Source: Thuidium tamariscinum | Lineage: Eukaryota; Streptophyta; Bryopsida; Hypnales; Thuidiaceae | DNA: 64,000 bases | Direction: 5' to 3' | NCBI GenBank assembly: GCA_947034885.2 | Contig: OX344755.2 | Location: 1,924,501-1,988,500, forward strand | Shown here: one piece after another, positions 1 through 11,010 of the stretch | Layout of the letters: every line of letters starts with the position of its first letter | Numbering within the stretch: the stretch's first letter is position 1 | Notes under the pieces: model-generated | What the model was told of the DNA's origin: nothing | The model's database searches: none | The model's input: only the letters and a program-made list of their open reading frames with translations | Program-made: the position numbers and the translations under genes

Positions 1-101
1 TTGGTAATATAGAGTATATACCTACAATAAGTCTGTATAAACTCTACAATTACACTATCAATTGGTAAACTACAGAAATAACCTCAAAAACTACCAATTG
101 G

Positions 102-610
102 TCAAAATGAAGAATAAAACTCAGTCCACAGTGCTTGAATGTGCTCCTTTGATGGTTGTCCTTGTTTTGCCATCATCACTTCTAATTCTTCTTGAGCTGT
201 AAGAGGATTGTTTGCAATTTGCACCAAATGGACCTTCACCAATTTTGCGTTATTTGGTAACATAGTTTTGTCTTGATTAGGACAATCACTGTTGTAATGC
301 CCTTTGAGTCCGCATCCGTAGCACATCACAAACTGCACAACGCAAGAGGAATTTGCATGACCGTCAATTAAGGGGCTTTTAGATCAATATATTATTGCTT
401 TGGCCTTGCAAGAAAAATAATTTTAAATCTCTCATCTCAGCTATGAGTTGAGATATCTCGGAGTCAGTGGCAACATTGCCTATTGCGCCTTTGGCATAAA
501 GGCAACCATCAAAGCCTACTACTGAGGAATCCACCACACTAATGCCTATCTGAAGAGAAACAACTATGTTGACAAAAGCTTGTCCATAAATGTTGTGCAA
601 ATGAATTGCT
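102..610 (-). pseudogene. gag fragment with CCHC zinc knuckle
   Basis: Two adjacent minus-strand reading frames encode the C-terminal half of a retrotransposon Gag. The upstream frame (379-600) carries the phrase MRDLKLFFLQGQ, matching MHNLKLFLLQGQ in the second element. The downstream frame (102-338) has an intact zinc knuckle CYGCGLKGHYNSDC (C-x2-C-x4-H-x4-C) followed by a stretch alignable with the other element. A frameshift and stops between the frames show it is broken. Gag packages the element RNA, and the knuckle binds nucleic acid. In the copy at 27 kb the same knuckle carries a stop codon, so the two copies decayed independently. Confidence 0.75.
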
Positions 611-1057
611 GAATTAGATATAGAAACTTGTGCAACAATGCTTCAAGCATTGGCCTCACCATTCTAGGATTGTTGTGTCATTGAGTGAGATTTCATAGCA
701 ACCTACACAATCCTATAGCCATTAAGGTCCAGTACTTCTCTTGTAGCTACAAAATTTTATAAAACTCACCAAACCAAATCTCACAAAGCTCTGACACGAG
801 CTCACAAGCTTTATCAATACATCTCACCCTAACTTTCACTTCGAAGATATTCCATCAACACTCATTTGCTAACTCCACATTACTGCGTTATTCACTCATC
901 TCCACTCACATTTTAAATTTCCATTAGGATCCTCATACAAACAGATATTGAATTATCACTTCACTTCTAATTAGGATTCTGATTGAAAAAAACAAAACCC
1001 TATAGCACCAACACTGACACTCCAACGCTCTCACCTTGTTTGACAATCTACTTGGAT

Positions 1058-1075
1058 CTCAGCAACGGAACAAAG
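1058..1075 (-). promoter_or_regulatory. degenerate primer-binding site of gypsy copy 2
   Basis: The minus strand reads TTGTTCCGTTGCTGAGATCC just inside an LTR end (TTTCA, ending at 1077). It aligns with the primer site of the 22 kb element and, less well, with the 3' end complement of tRNA-Asp. It is degenerate, so the copy is old. Confidence 0.55.
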
Positions 1076-1076
1076 G

Positions 1077-1340
1077 TGAAACGATAGAATAATTTTCCAA
1101 CCCAAAACTCTCATGATCCGTGAATCAAGTTAACAATTCTTTATTCAAAAGATCCCTGGTGGATCGAAGTACATCAACACTCCTTCTCTCAACCTCACCT
1201 CAGCTCTCCTTCTCTACCATCGATTGATTTCTCAGCGTTCTTCACACACTCACCTACTTGACCACCTACTGCAACCTCCATTCCGTTCTAACTGCTAGTT
1301 TGTTGGTTTGCAAAGTTCTAGTTACACTAGATGACGATTG
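1077..1340 (-). repeat. LTR (5' LTR of gypsy copy 2), outer end not resolved
   Basis: The minus strand reads through an AATAAAG signal (near 1140) to end in TTTCA before the primer site, the same layout as the 266-bp LTR at 22301. The outer boundary near 1340 is a guess by length; no second LTR is in the window. Confidence 0.5.
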
Positions 1341-2930
1341 TAGATCTCATGGTCCAATTATTTGTGTACCAACTAGTCTTGATACATATTCATCCAAGTG
1401 TAACTTCGACTAGCTGACGTATCTCTCGTGATCATCTTGCTTAGGGAGAAAATACCAAAATCAATAGATAGACAAATGCCCAATTGCCATTGAATCAAAT
1501 CATATAAAGGCAAGTCTGAATAGGCACTTAGTAAATAGTTTTTAAGCCTCTTATTACTTGGCCCTACCAACCCAAATTGGCAAACCAAACTAGATCTAGA
1601 AAAAGATAGTACTAATTTACTTAGGTACATTACAAATTGATAGAAAATATGCCTAATTAAGCGAACTACTATAAAACTTTTCAAAAATCACCAATTTTGA
1701 ATTATGCCATAGTCTACATAGGCCCACACTCAAATGTTTGTATCCCCTCAAACTTCCTAATTAGAAGTCTTGCCTTTTGCAAATTGTGCCATAGTTGCGT
1801 AATATGCCTTAAAATGCACCACCTCCTATACTTGAAGCTCCGCCCCCAATTTGGCTTGTTCTTTTATAAACTGCCTCCCATGATCCATATATAATTGTAC
1901 ATATAAGCCACATCATATATCTACAAGCTTGGAAGAATCACCAATCATAACTTGATGACCATTCAAAAGAAACAATATCAAATACATCAATTCTAATAGG
2001 CAAATTGTAAGAGCTAAATAGCAATGAATTTGATTCATTATAGCCATGTTGTTGTTTTTGCTTCAACTTGATATTCCATACAAATCTTGAATCTAAAATA
2101 CCAATAGGCTACAATTCCAAAAAAAAAACTAGCCCTGAAATATACTAGATTACAATGATTCGAATGTTGAAGTGAAAATGGAATGTAATTTTTAGCACAA
2201 TCCTTTGATGAATTAAAGTTATCCATAATAATGGGTCCATTGTGTACTGCATAGAAGCCAACTTGGCACCTTTTAGCAATTGGGCTTTCCTTAGTTCTTA
2301 CTATTGCTTTAATTCATAAAATTGAAAAATAGACTTCCTTTAGTACACATTAACTTAATAAATTATTGCAATTTTTTAGCTCCTTTGTTTTCAATTGAAT
2401 TTTTAAACTACTTTTGAATTTTAATGAATTCAATTCTTTTTTGCTGGAGATGACAAAATGATCCAAATAAACAAGTTTAGCAATAATTGATAATGTAATC
2501 AATTTCAAAATCTTTGGTCCATAATTTATTTATTCTTAAGAGATTTTTTTTGGTGTAAATTAAATAATTTCATATGTAACATATTCCAAGATTCCATACA
2601 CTTGGACTTCTATAAAAAATTAAGATAGACAATTTATAGTAAAATTTACCTTCATAAATAATGTATTTGTAAGAATCAATAATGACAATGTAAGAATTCT
2701 TGAACCTACTAAATAATAGATTTTCTGCACCAACTTGTATATTTGTATAATTAGTTTTGGAAAAAAAATACATATAGATTTAATTTTATAAATTCATGTT
2801 TTTCACTTACTATACTAAATCTTCTACTTAAATTTAAAAGAGCACTCAAATTTTCAATGTCTTGAATTTTCTTAAGCACATTATTATATCAAAATAAGCA
2901 TGTTAATCATATCTAAATATTTTTTATTCT
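1341..2930. other. AT-rich gene-free stretch
   Basis: Short frames only, none with recognisable protein. No structured repeat was identified. Confidence 0.5.
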
Positions 2931-2934
2931 TTAT

Positions 2935-4240
2935 TTCTTTTTATAATTAATTTTTTTATTCAAAGATGATTCCATAGAATTGATGATATTTTGTTTTGGT
3001 TTTTGATTGTTTATAGAATATACAATATAAAAAACCACTAAGATATCTATTAATATGAAATTTATTAATTTAGATTTTTGCAATTCATAATCATTTTTCA
3101 ATTGATCTTTAAAAGCATTGGCATAGGGTGTATTATTACCTCCTATTTTATTCATATTAAAACTTCCTTGATCATGTGATAATTGATTTATAATGTCTTT
3201 GTTTTCTTTTTCATTTTTTTTCTATCTTCCAATTTCTCATATTTTTGAATTGTTTGTCTTTGCAATACATTATCTTTTTTTTAAATGTTATTTTCTATAG
3301 TTAATTGATTTTTTTCATTTGGCACAATAGTTACTTTTTTGTTCAACATTACAATTTGCAAAGATAATACATCCAATTGTTTTTTTATTAAGAATTTTTT
3401 CCAAGGTTCAATTATTCATTACATTTTTTATTTGCAATTCAATATCTTCATAAAGTTGTTCAAATTCATTTATTTGAAGACTTAAAGATTCTCATGACAA
3501 TTTAAGTTCTTCATTTTCTTCTTTAGTTTTAGCTAACATTTTACCAACTTTATTGTTTCATTTGAAAGTTTATCCATTTCTTTAAATAAATCAACTTCGT
3601 TTGTTTTCAAATTAAAAATCTTTTCTTTAATTTTATTTTCTTTGATTACCATGGTAATATTAAATTTTTTCTTGCATGTCTCTAGTTTTCTTTTCTATAT
3701 CAATTATATTATTAAACTTTAAAATTTTTAATTCATAAAATAAATCTTCATTATTTTTGGATTGTTCTTTAATTTGCATAATCAATTGTTCATTTTCTTT
3801 TGACTTTAAAGATAATAAATTTTCAAGAGATTCAATAAATGATTACAAAAAAAAATTGATGCACAATTTTTTTTAATTGATACTCCTTTCAAATCACCAA
3901 TTTTGCATTTTTTGTTAATGCATTATCTAAATCCATTGATTTTCTAAGAAGATCTTCTTTATATTTAATCAATCTAGTTTTGAAAGATTATTTCAATGAA
4001 ACATTTTTTTCTTTCCTGTCTTTTCTCTCAGGGGTTAATTTATTAACTTGGTTTTTTTGAAATTGAATTTCCTTCAAATAATGAAAATTTGATGATTTAA
4101 CTTCATTTAATTCTATTTTGAATAGATCTTGATGATATTGACTTGGTCTACTTGAATCCAATATATATGGGCTGATACTTATTGCCCTTCCATCCCAATC
4201 ATATGCATTTTCATAAAAACATGGATGTCAAAATCCCATT
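2935..4240 (-). pseudogene. decayed coiled-coil reading frame with C-terminal membrane segment, in an LTR element
   Basis: Read on the minus strand, about 1.3 kb keeps protein-like sequence across several frameshifts and stops. It starts near 4240 with a segment containing NAYDWDGRAISISPYILDS. Long Lys/Glu/Asn/Leu-rich heptad-like stretches follow, for example KYEDLLRK-like and ENEQLIMQIKEQ motifs. It ends at 2940-3170 with a hydrophobic segment LINFILIDILVVFYIVYSI. The codons are extremely AT-rich, unlike the genes at 47-64 kb. It lies about 190 bases inside a tRNA-Asp-type primer-binding site, which is where an LTR element normally carries gag. I do not recognise the family. It could be an unusual gag, a cargo gene, or an AT-rich captured gene. 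Confidence 0.45.
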
Positions 4241-4426
4241 TATAATTATATTATTACTATTACAGTTTGATACAAAACTTACTTATATCTATAAACATCT
4301 CAAATTTTGTCTAATTAAAAGATAAAATATTTTTTGCTCAATAACATACTTGTATTCATCAATAGAAATTGTATTGAAACTAATATTAATGCTCTTCCTC
4401 AATTGAAGCACATCTACTTGGTTTTA

Positions 4427-4444
4427 TCCCTAGCAATGGCGCCA
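4427..4444 (-). promoter_or_regulatory. LTR-retrotransposon primer-binding site (tRNA-Asp type)
   Basis: The minus strand reads TGGCGCCATTGCTAGGGA. It matches 15 of 18 bases of the complement of the tRNA-Asp 3' end (canonical TGGCGCCGTTGCCGGGGA), and all three differences are transitions. It is preceded by TT and an LTR-like end ...TTACA at 4447. This marks a second minus-strand LTR element whose internal region runs towards lower coordinates. That tRNA-Asp primers are used by Tat/Athila-type Ty3 elements is established; membership here is inferred. Confidence 0.7.
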
Positions 4445-4446
4445 AA

Positions 4447-7434
4447 TGTAATTAGGATACTAGCTGATTTGGGAAATAACCCTTATAGTATAATAGATTC
4501 GTTCAAAGGAGAATTTTAAGTAGGGTTCAATAGCAAGTGGATTATAATCCTAGCTAAGTTGCACAATTCAATAGGATTTGCATTAAATTACTTCCAACTT
4601 GGTTTACTACAATACTACATACAAATTCATTCAAATACAATCATGCATTTTGACAACATTAAACACAATACAAGCCATAGTTTGAAGTCTTTTATTATCA
4701 TTATACAAATTCCAATGTTTTGGTCATAGGTTTTTGAAGTTTGGTCAATTTATGATTTGTTCCAATGTTTTGTATGTAGAATTTAGGAATTAATCAATGT
4801 TTATGAGATTGGACCATTTTGATGTGAAAATTTGATCCAAGATTACAGAAGAAAAGCTTAAAGAGAAAGATAAAATTTAGATACATAACACCTAAACTTA
4901 CCGTACTTTGCATAAATCAAGACAATTTGATGTAGAATTAAAAGACTTAAGCACTTGGCATTAGTTTTGCTCATGGTGAGTATTTATTGGACCAATCGAC
5001 CCAACATCTAAATGGAATAATTAAGAATTTATTTGTACTATTTCAAAAGTATTATTGTATGACATGTGAGTATGATTAGGTGGTAGTGCATATTGCATAA
5101 GACAATTTGACCAATTTGACTCATTGACAAAGACTATTTGACTTCCTTTTAGAACATTAAACATGACTAAGATGTCATTCATGGTGTCTATATTGTAGCA
5201 TTGGGAATTCAAGGACTGTGACCAATTGACATTTGGTGCATTTCTTGGGATCATTTTGATTAAACCAATCCTAAATGACACAAATAGGTACAAAATATAT
5301 AGTTCAAGTGACCTTAGTTACATAAAAATTAGACTTATTGACCTTTCCTATAGAATTTAGTCCCTAAATCCATTGTCTTAAGATTTTGTCAAATAGACAA
5401 AGTTTACATTACAACTTGTACTTGGCATTTTCAATTTTTTTTTGCATTTATTTCATATTATTGTAAATGTAATATGTATTATTAGAGTTAAGTTTTTTCT
5501 ATTGATAATTGTCATTGTTTATGTAAAAAATTTAGTTATCAAATGAGGAGGTCTATGAAATTGAACAATGACTATATTCAAATGTATAATTTTATCAAAA
5601 GTGAGAGTGTTTGTAAGTGTTCAAGAATTATAATTTGATTATAACCTAGTAGAATTTTTTGACTATTGCCTTATGTTCAATTAAAAGTAAAAAATGGACA
5701 AAAATTAAAAATTATTCAAGGCAAGAGTATTAAATGTGTGTGATGCTTATGATTATTATTTTACTTTAATTTGGAATTTTCATTATAATATGGTTTGGAT
5801 TTGGATAATAGAAAGTGAAGAAAAATTAACTATCATTAGAGATTATTGAAATTTATAGATTGATGATTACTCAATATAATAGTTGGTGGAATTGAATGAA
5901 GTGAGGCACTATGAAAATTATTTAAGAATTAGAAGAATAAAGGATATAGTCTATGAAAATTGTATATAGAATACAAGATTATTTTTCTAAAAACAATCAT
6001 ATAATAATAGACTATTGCCATGAATGATGCACATTGAAAGAACTGTATTCCATTGTGTTTCACAATTTACTTCAGCATTTGCATGGAATTGTATTCAAAA
6101 GTCTAATAATTGATGGATGTATTTGTAAACCATTCCATATGATTGTACAATGAACATAGGTATTTCCATACTAAAATTCTCTTATAAATCCTAATTTAGC
6201 ATATTATTTCCTAATCTGAATATCATATATTATAAATAATAATTATGTGACTTCTGCTATTCAAGACTCTTCATAACTTGATTTTTCTTTAAAAAAATCC
6301 AATCATTTTGTTACATTCTTTCACAATTGTTTGGTTGTTAATTTTTTATACTACATTTAAACAAAAAGACAACATTCACAATCATATGTTCTTCTTTTAA
6401 GGCAAGACCTTATTACACCATGTCACATCTTGTTTGTGCCAACAAGTTCACTTTGAGGCAAAGTAAACATGCATGTATTCCATTTGTCATATAAACACTG
6501 GGCAAGACATTTGATCATCAAGAAGACTACTCTACTATTAGGGTGTAACTTGTCTTCTAGCATTGAAAGTAGATATGGCAATTCAAGTAGTGAAGATGGA
6601 GATGAGAATAGTGTTGAAGATGACTCCAATAGTTTTGTTGAAGTCAAATTCAATGTAAAGGTTGTAAAAGTTATATAGGGAGTACATAATGTAATTATGT
6701 TTATAATTGTTTCAAACTTCAATTATATGTCTGTGTATATTGTGTAATATTGCAATTTTATCTAATTGCACAATGGGATCATTGTTCTCAACATTCTTGC
6801 TTGAATAAAGAAAGTTCACTTGTTTGGAATACTTAGCCAACTAATTTGTCAATAGATTATTCTATTGTGAGGCTTATTTAATACTTATAATCAATTAAAT
6901 ATCACATCATAGAAAGTTGCAAGGTCTTTATAGATAAAAATATAATAAAATAAAAAACAATAAGATTAATTATATATTATATTATATTATGAAATAAATA
7001 TTATTATTATTAATTTAAAATAAATTATTTTACTAAAAATAATAAAATAAAAAGATAATAAACTTATATAAAAATATATTTTAAATGAATTTATAATCAA
7101 CATAAACTAGGACCTTCTTTTTCTTTGTAATACTAGTGATGAAATATCAATTGTATATATATGGTACTAATAGCTATAAAAAATAAATAGTCACTAATAT
7201 AATTTTTTCTAAACCAACTTTAACCAAATTTACCAAAGATTGTCACTAGGATTAAAAGACTAATAAAAATAGTGCTAATAAAAAGATATCATATACTAAA
7301 GAATTGTCAATTACATCTTACTATTTATAGATGGCATATGAAGTGGTGAAAAGGTCATACAATCTAAAAGCCATAATTGTGGTTTATTCCATGTTTTAGA
7401 GGCTTAGGTACAAAATTTATAATAATGTTTTTCT
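4447..7434. other. AT-rich stretch; begins with an LTR of unknown outer limit
   Basis: The first few hundred bases should be the LTR of the element primed at 4427-4444, but I cannot find its outer end or a partner LTR. The rest is AT-rich with short frames only. A small acidic Ser/Glu/Asp-rich plus-strand frame at 6469-6678 has no visible homology and is not called a gene. Confidence 0.4.
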
Positions 7435-7438
7435 TTAA

Positions 7439-8329
7439 CCCCTAAAAGACTAAAGTCCCCTTGGGGGACACTTGGAATTTCGGGCAGGCTTGTGTGACCT
7501 GAATTTTTGCTATGATTTTTTGAAACTTTTTTTGAAGATAGGAAATCAAGTTAGCTTTCCAAAAATATAATTCTTTTCATTTCAATTGGTGCTTGGAAGC
7601 AAAAGTTATGCCATTCTAAGTCCAAAAAGCAATTCGCCGGGCAAAAAAGAAAACACAATTTTTTTTCTCAAAGATTATGTTTTGTTCTACATTTGAAGCT
7701 TTGGTTCATTTTATTTGGACAAATAATGAGAAAGTTACGGACAATCTTGTATTTCGGGCAATCTAAGCACCTTCTTCAAAAAATAACTTATAGAATTCAT
7801 TTTTGAATGCAATTTTTCAAATTTTCTTTTTTGGTAGGGTTTAGGATGTTTGCAAGAACAAGCTCACCTTTGGGATTATGGTTTTTCAATTACATCTTAA
7901 AGTTATTAACAACTTAATGTTTTGTTCAATCTCGGACCTACTTCTACTTAACAATTTTTTAATGAATGAAAATCAAGTAGTTTTTTTTTGAAATTTTTTC
8001 CCCTAATTCTCAACTCAAATTTTCAACATAAAAATTTTTAACTTCACGGTCCATAGTGCAGAAAAATTCAACAAATGGCAGTCAAAGTCATCTGAAATTG
8101 CAAGTTAGAGCTCAAATTTTTTTTTTCCCCAACTTTGAATGCTAATATCTTCCAATCCGTACAATCAAACTTCATGAAACTTTTACCACATGACTTTAGA
8201 CAAGTAATTTACAAGATCCTACGGTTAGATTTTAAGAAAATTGTTTTCTTTGTTTTTTTTGGAAAGAAGTAGCAAACATGGTAGTTTTGAGTGGTTTTCA
8301 AGCCAGAAAATGCCTTAGTCCTTTAGGGG
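7439..8329. mobile_element. TTAA-flanked TIR element, family 1 copy 1
   Basis: An 891-bp unit bounded by TTAA on both sides (7435-7438, 8330-8333). Its inverted ends are CCCCTAAAAGACTAAAG and CTTAGTCCTTTAGGGG. It has no coding capacity. Related copies lie at 14751, 19800 and 42463, and short relatives sit in introns at 56947 and 57520. A TTAA target with CCC-starting ends is the piggyBac pattern; the assignment is inference, since no transposase is present. Confidence 0.75.
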
Positions 8330-8333
8330 TTAA

Positions 8334-9930
8334 TGCAGTGGTATAGAAGTAGAGTTGGTGGCAACTAGCCACAAAGAATTAGAATTGTTGGAAGGATATT
8401 TAAGGAATTCTTTGTCTCTCTAATGTATTTTCTCTCTTGTTTTTTTGTCTCACTTACTCTTTCTTTTTCTTTGATGTCTTTCATAATTGAAAATTAGATT
8501 ATATTAGAAAATCAATAAAGATTCTTTCATTGTAATATAGATGTATTTGATCAAGGGCACTAAACTTAATTTCATATGCAAAAAATTGAATTAAATTTTA
8601 TTAAAAATAATGTATTAAAAAATATTTTATTTTAAAAAAATCTCTAAATTAAATCATTAATTGAAGTTGAACTAAGAATTTGATATAAAAAATTTGTAAT
8701 AAAAATGTAATTTATTAAATTCAATTCACCAACAAAAAAATATGACAAACAACCAATTATTGAAGAAAAAACATCTACAAAATTAGAAAAAAAATGTTTA
8801 AAATTGTATAAAATTATAAAAAAAGATTATAAGAATTTAAATAGTAAGATTAAAATAAACTATCAAAGTCACAATCAAATTATTAGAATAATTATTTTTT
8901 ATGTATAATAAGACAATAAATTTTGAAAATTTAGACTATAAATTATTTATTACACTTCAATTGTATGTATTTAAGGAATACATTAAAAAAAAATCTAAAA
9001 TATCTAATTTCAGAAAAGACAATTATAACACTTAAACAATAAATTATGCCAATTAAAACGATGATAATAGAGAAGTTATCAATTTTACAATCATATGATC
9101 TATATTATCATTTTTAATTTACAACAAGACAATAAATTATGATAATTTAGATACTGTATTATTTTAATAATAATTTATTATGAATATGATATATTAAAAA
9201 ATATTTTTTTTAAATATTTTAATTTAATTCCTTTTTTTTAATAGAAATTTTAGTTAGGTTTTTGAAATCCTTATTCCAAACACTACCGAGTTCGAACACC
9301 AGGGAATGATCTATGTAAGGCTAGTGTAGTGTTCAAATGTCGTTATGTATTAGAGTTAGTAAGTAGAATGTAAATTCACTTTTATTCCCACTACAAACCC
9401 CAAGGAACACTCATCTGTCCATTATAAGATGAAAAGACCCAACATGAAAGTCCTTGTCTCATCTAGTGTTCTAGGGTTCAAGATAATATGTCTGGGACAA
9501 TATGTCAGGGTGGACTAACTTGTTTATGGATGCAATGCAAGACTTAGACTTTAGTACAACCCATTATAGTACTTTGAAAATAGTACAAATATACGTATTT
9601 AATATTTCCAAAAACTTTAGAGTTCAAGGATTTAGATCACACTTACAAAAAGTCACCCCCAAAGCTCTAGGACAATATGGCCAATATCAAGGATTAGCAA
9701 CTACCTACAATATCCAAAATTTGAATTTACAATATATACATGCAATTTCCAATACAAACTCTAATCACATTGAGGCAAAATAAATAACAAGATTCTAAAT
9801 CTAATTCCCAAAGGGCTGTTCGAAAAATTTGACCTTTTATTTTAATTTGTTTTTAATTTTTATTCTCTTTTATTATTGTTTTTATTATTTTTAAATTATA
9901 AAGCTTTTTTTTTCGGTTGATAACCGTCAG
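8334..9930. other. AT-rich gene-free stretch
   Basis: No coding signal. At 9291-9303 the words GAGTTCGAACACC resemble an RNA polymerase III B box, without a convincing A box. Confidence 0.4.
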
Positions 9931-11010
9931 TTTCCAGTACACTCGTGAATATCAACTTGTTTCGTGACCCAATTGACAATTCAGGTTTCATCACCTCAAT
10001 TGAGGCCCACCCAAGTCTCAACGATATCTCGGGACTTTGCTTGGAATCTCACCCTAACTCGGGACCTCGATCCAAATCCCTAATTTTGAATTCATTGAAG
10101 ATTTGCCGCTGTCGTGACTGTAACACCGATCAGAGTCGTAAATTCACAAATTTATTGAGTTTCTTCCCTTCTGCTTGAGGTTGCAACTGCATCAAGATCC
10201 ACGCCTGATCTGAAATTCCACCTCTCGCAACGCATTAAACAATTTGCGATCAAAACTAAAATCACGCAAGCGGCAGTAATTCCGCTCTACCGCAGTTTGC
10301 CTCCTATCCAAATTTTTCTTTCTTTCTTCTGCGCAGTTTTTCTGTCCAATCGAAGGAAGTCACGCACAATCAAGCATCTGAACTAATCAAAGCATTACTC
10401 AATGATTCCTGTCTGCGACGAAGCCTGAGTCACTACGCTGAATCACCGTGACTTGTCTTGATTGCTTCTCCAATTATGACCGAAATTCCACCAAGCCCTT
10501 ACACTGACGGATTTGTCATGCTCTGATCAACTACGCAAATTGCAATTTCCATCGCTTCGTCCTCGATTACAAACAAGGGAAAAAAAAACACAAATCGGAC
10601 AATTGCCTGCTGGAACTCCTCTTCTTGAATCAGCAAGTCCGAAAAATCGTTACTTCAGTAAATACAAGGTTCAACACAATTTAGGTTTCAAATTTCAACA
10701 ATAAACAGCTCGCCCAATCACTTCATCTTACTCATTGCACAAAACTCACAAATCACAATCTCAAATAGCACAAATACACTGCGCAAAACTGCTCTAAACA
10801 AAATTTTATTATTTGCCCAAACGTGCAAATTACAGCACAAAGATCAGTGCAAAGATCAGTGCAAATTACAGCGCACAACAACACGGGAGAAAACGATGAA
10901 TAGTAGAGAGAAAGAAATGAGAGAAAAACAAGACTAAATGTTGAATTCCGAGGGTGATCGGAGAGGTCCCAACGCTCGCGATCAGCGTGACGTTCACCGC
11001 GCCTCTTGAA
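9931..11010. other. GC-richer island without a recognisable gene
   Basis: Base composition rises sharply against the flanks. Frames on both strands are short (77 codons at most). Near 10820-10875 a short direct repeat occurs: GATCAGTGCAAA-type words and GTGCAAATTACAGC appear twice. On the minus strand it reads like a pyrimidine-rich leader followed by a mixed region, which would suit an LTR, a retroelement leader or a dead 5' exon. I cannot decide between these. Confidence 0.35.

Larger units (their letters stand above)
1..1076 (-). mobile_element. 5' internal part of a Ty3/gypsy element (copy 2), running off the window
   Basis: Read on the minus strand, this is the start of the internal region of an LTR retrotransposon related to the element at 22301-33004. 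The primer-site zone (1058-1075) and the leader after it resemble those just inside the 5' LTR of that element. A broken gag follows at 102-610. Only about 450 bases separate primer site and gag, against about 4 kb in the other element. The rest lies beyond base 1, so completeness cannot be judged. Relatedness is seen by eye at DNA and protein level; the lineage (Tat/Athila-like) is inferred from the tRNA-Asp-type primer site. Confidence 0.7.

Noticed and set aside
9285..9310. tRNA gene or SINE head
   Set aside because: Only a B-box-like word; no A box or cloverleaf found.
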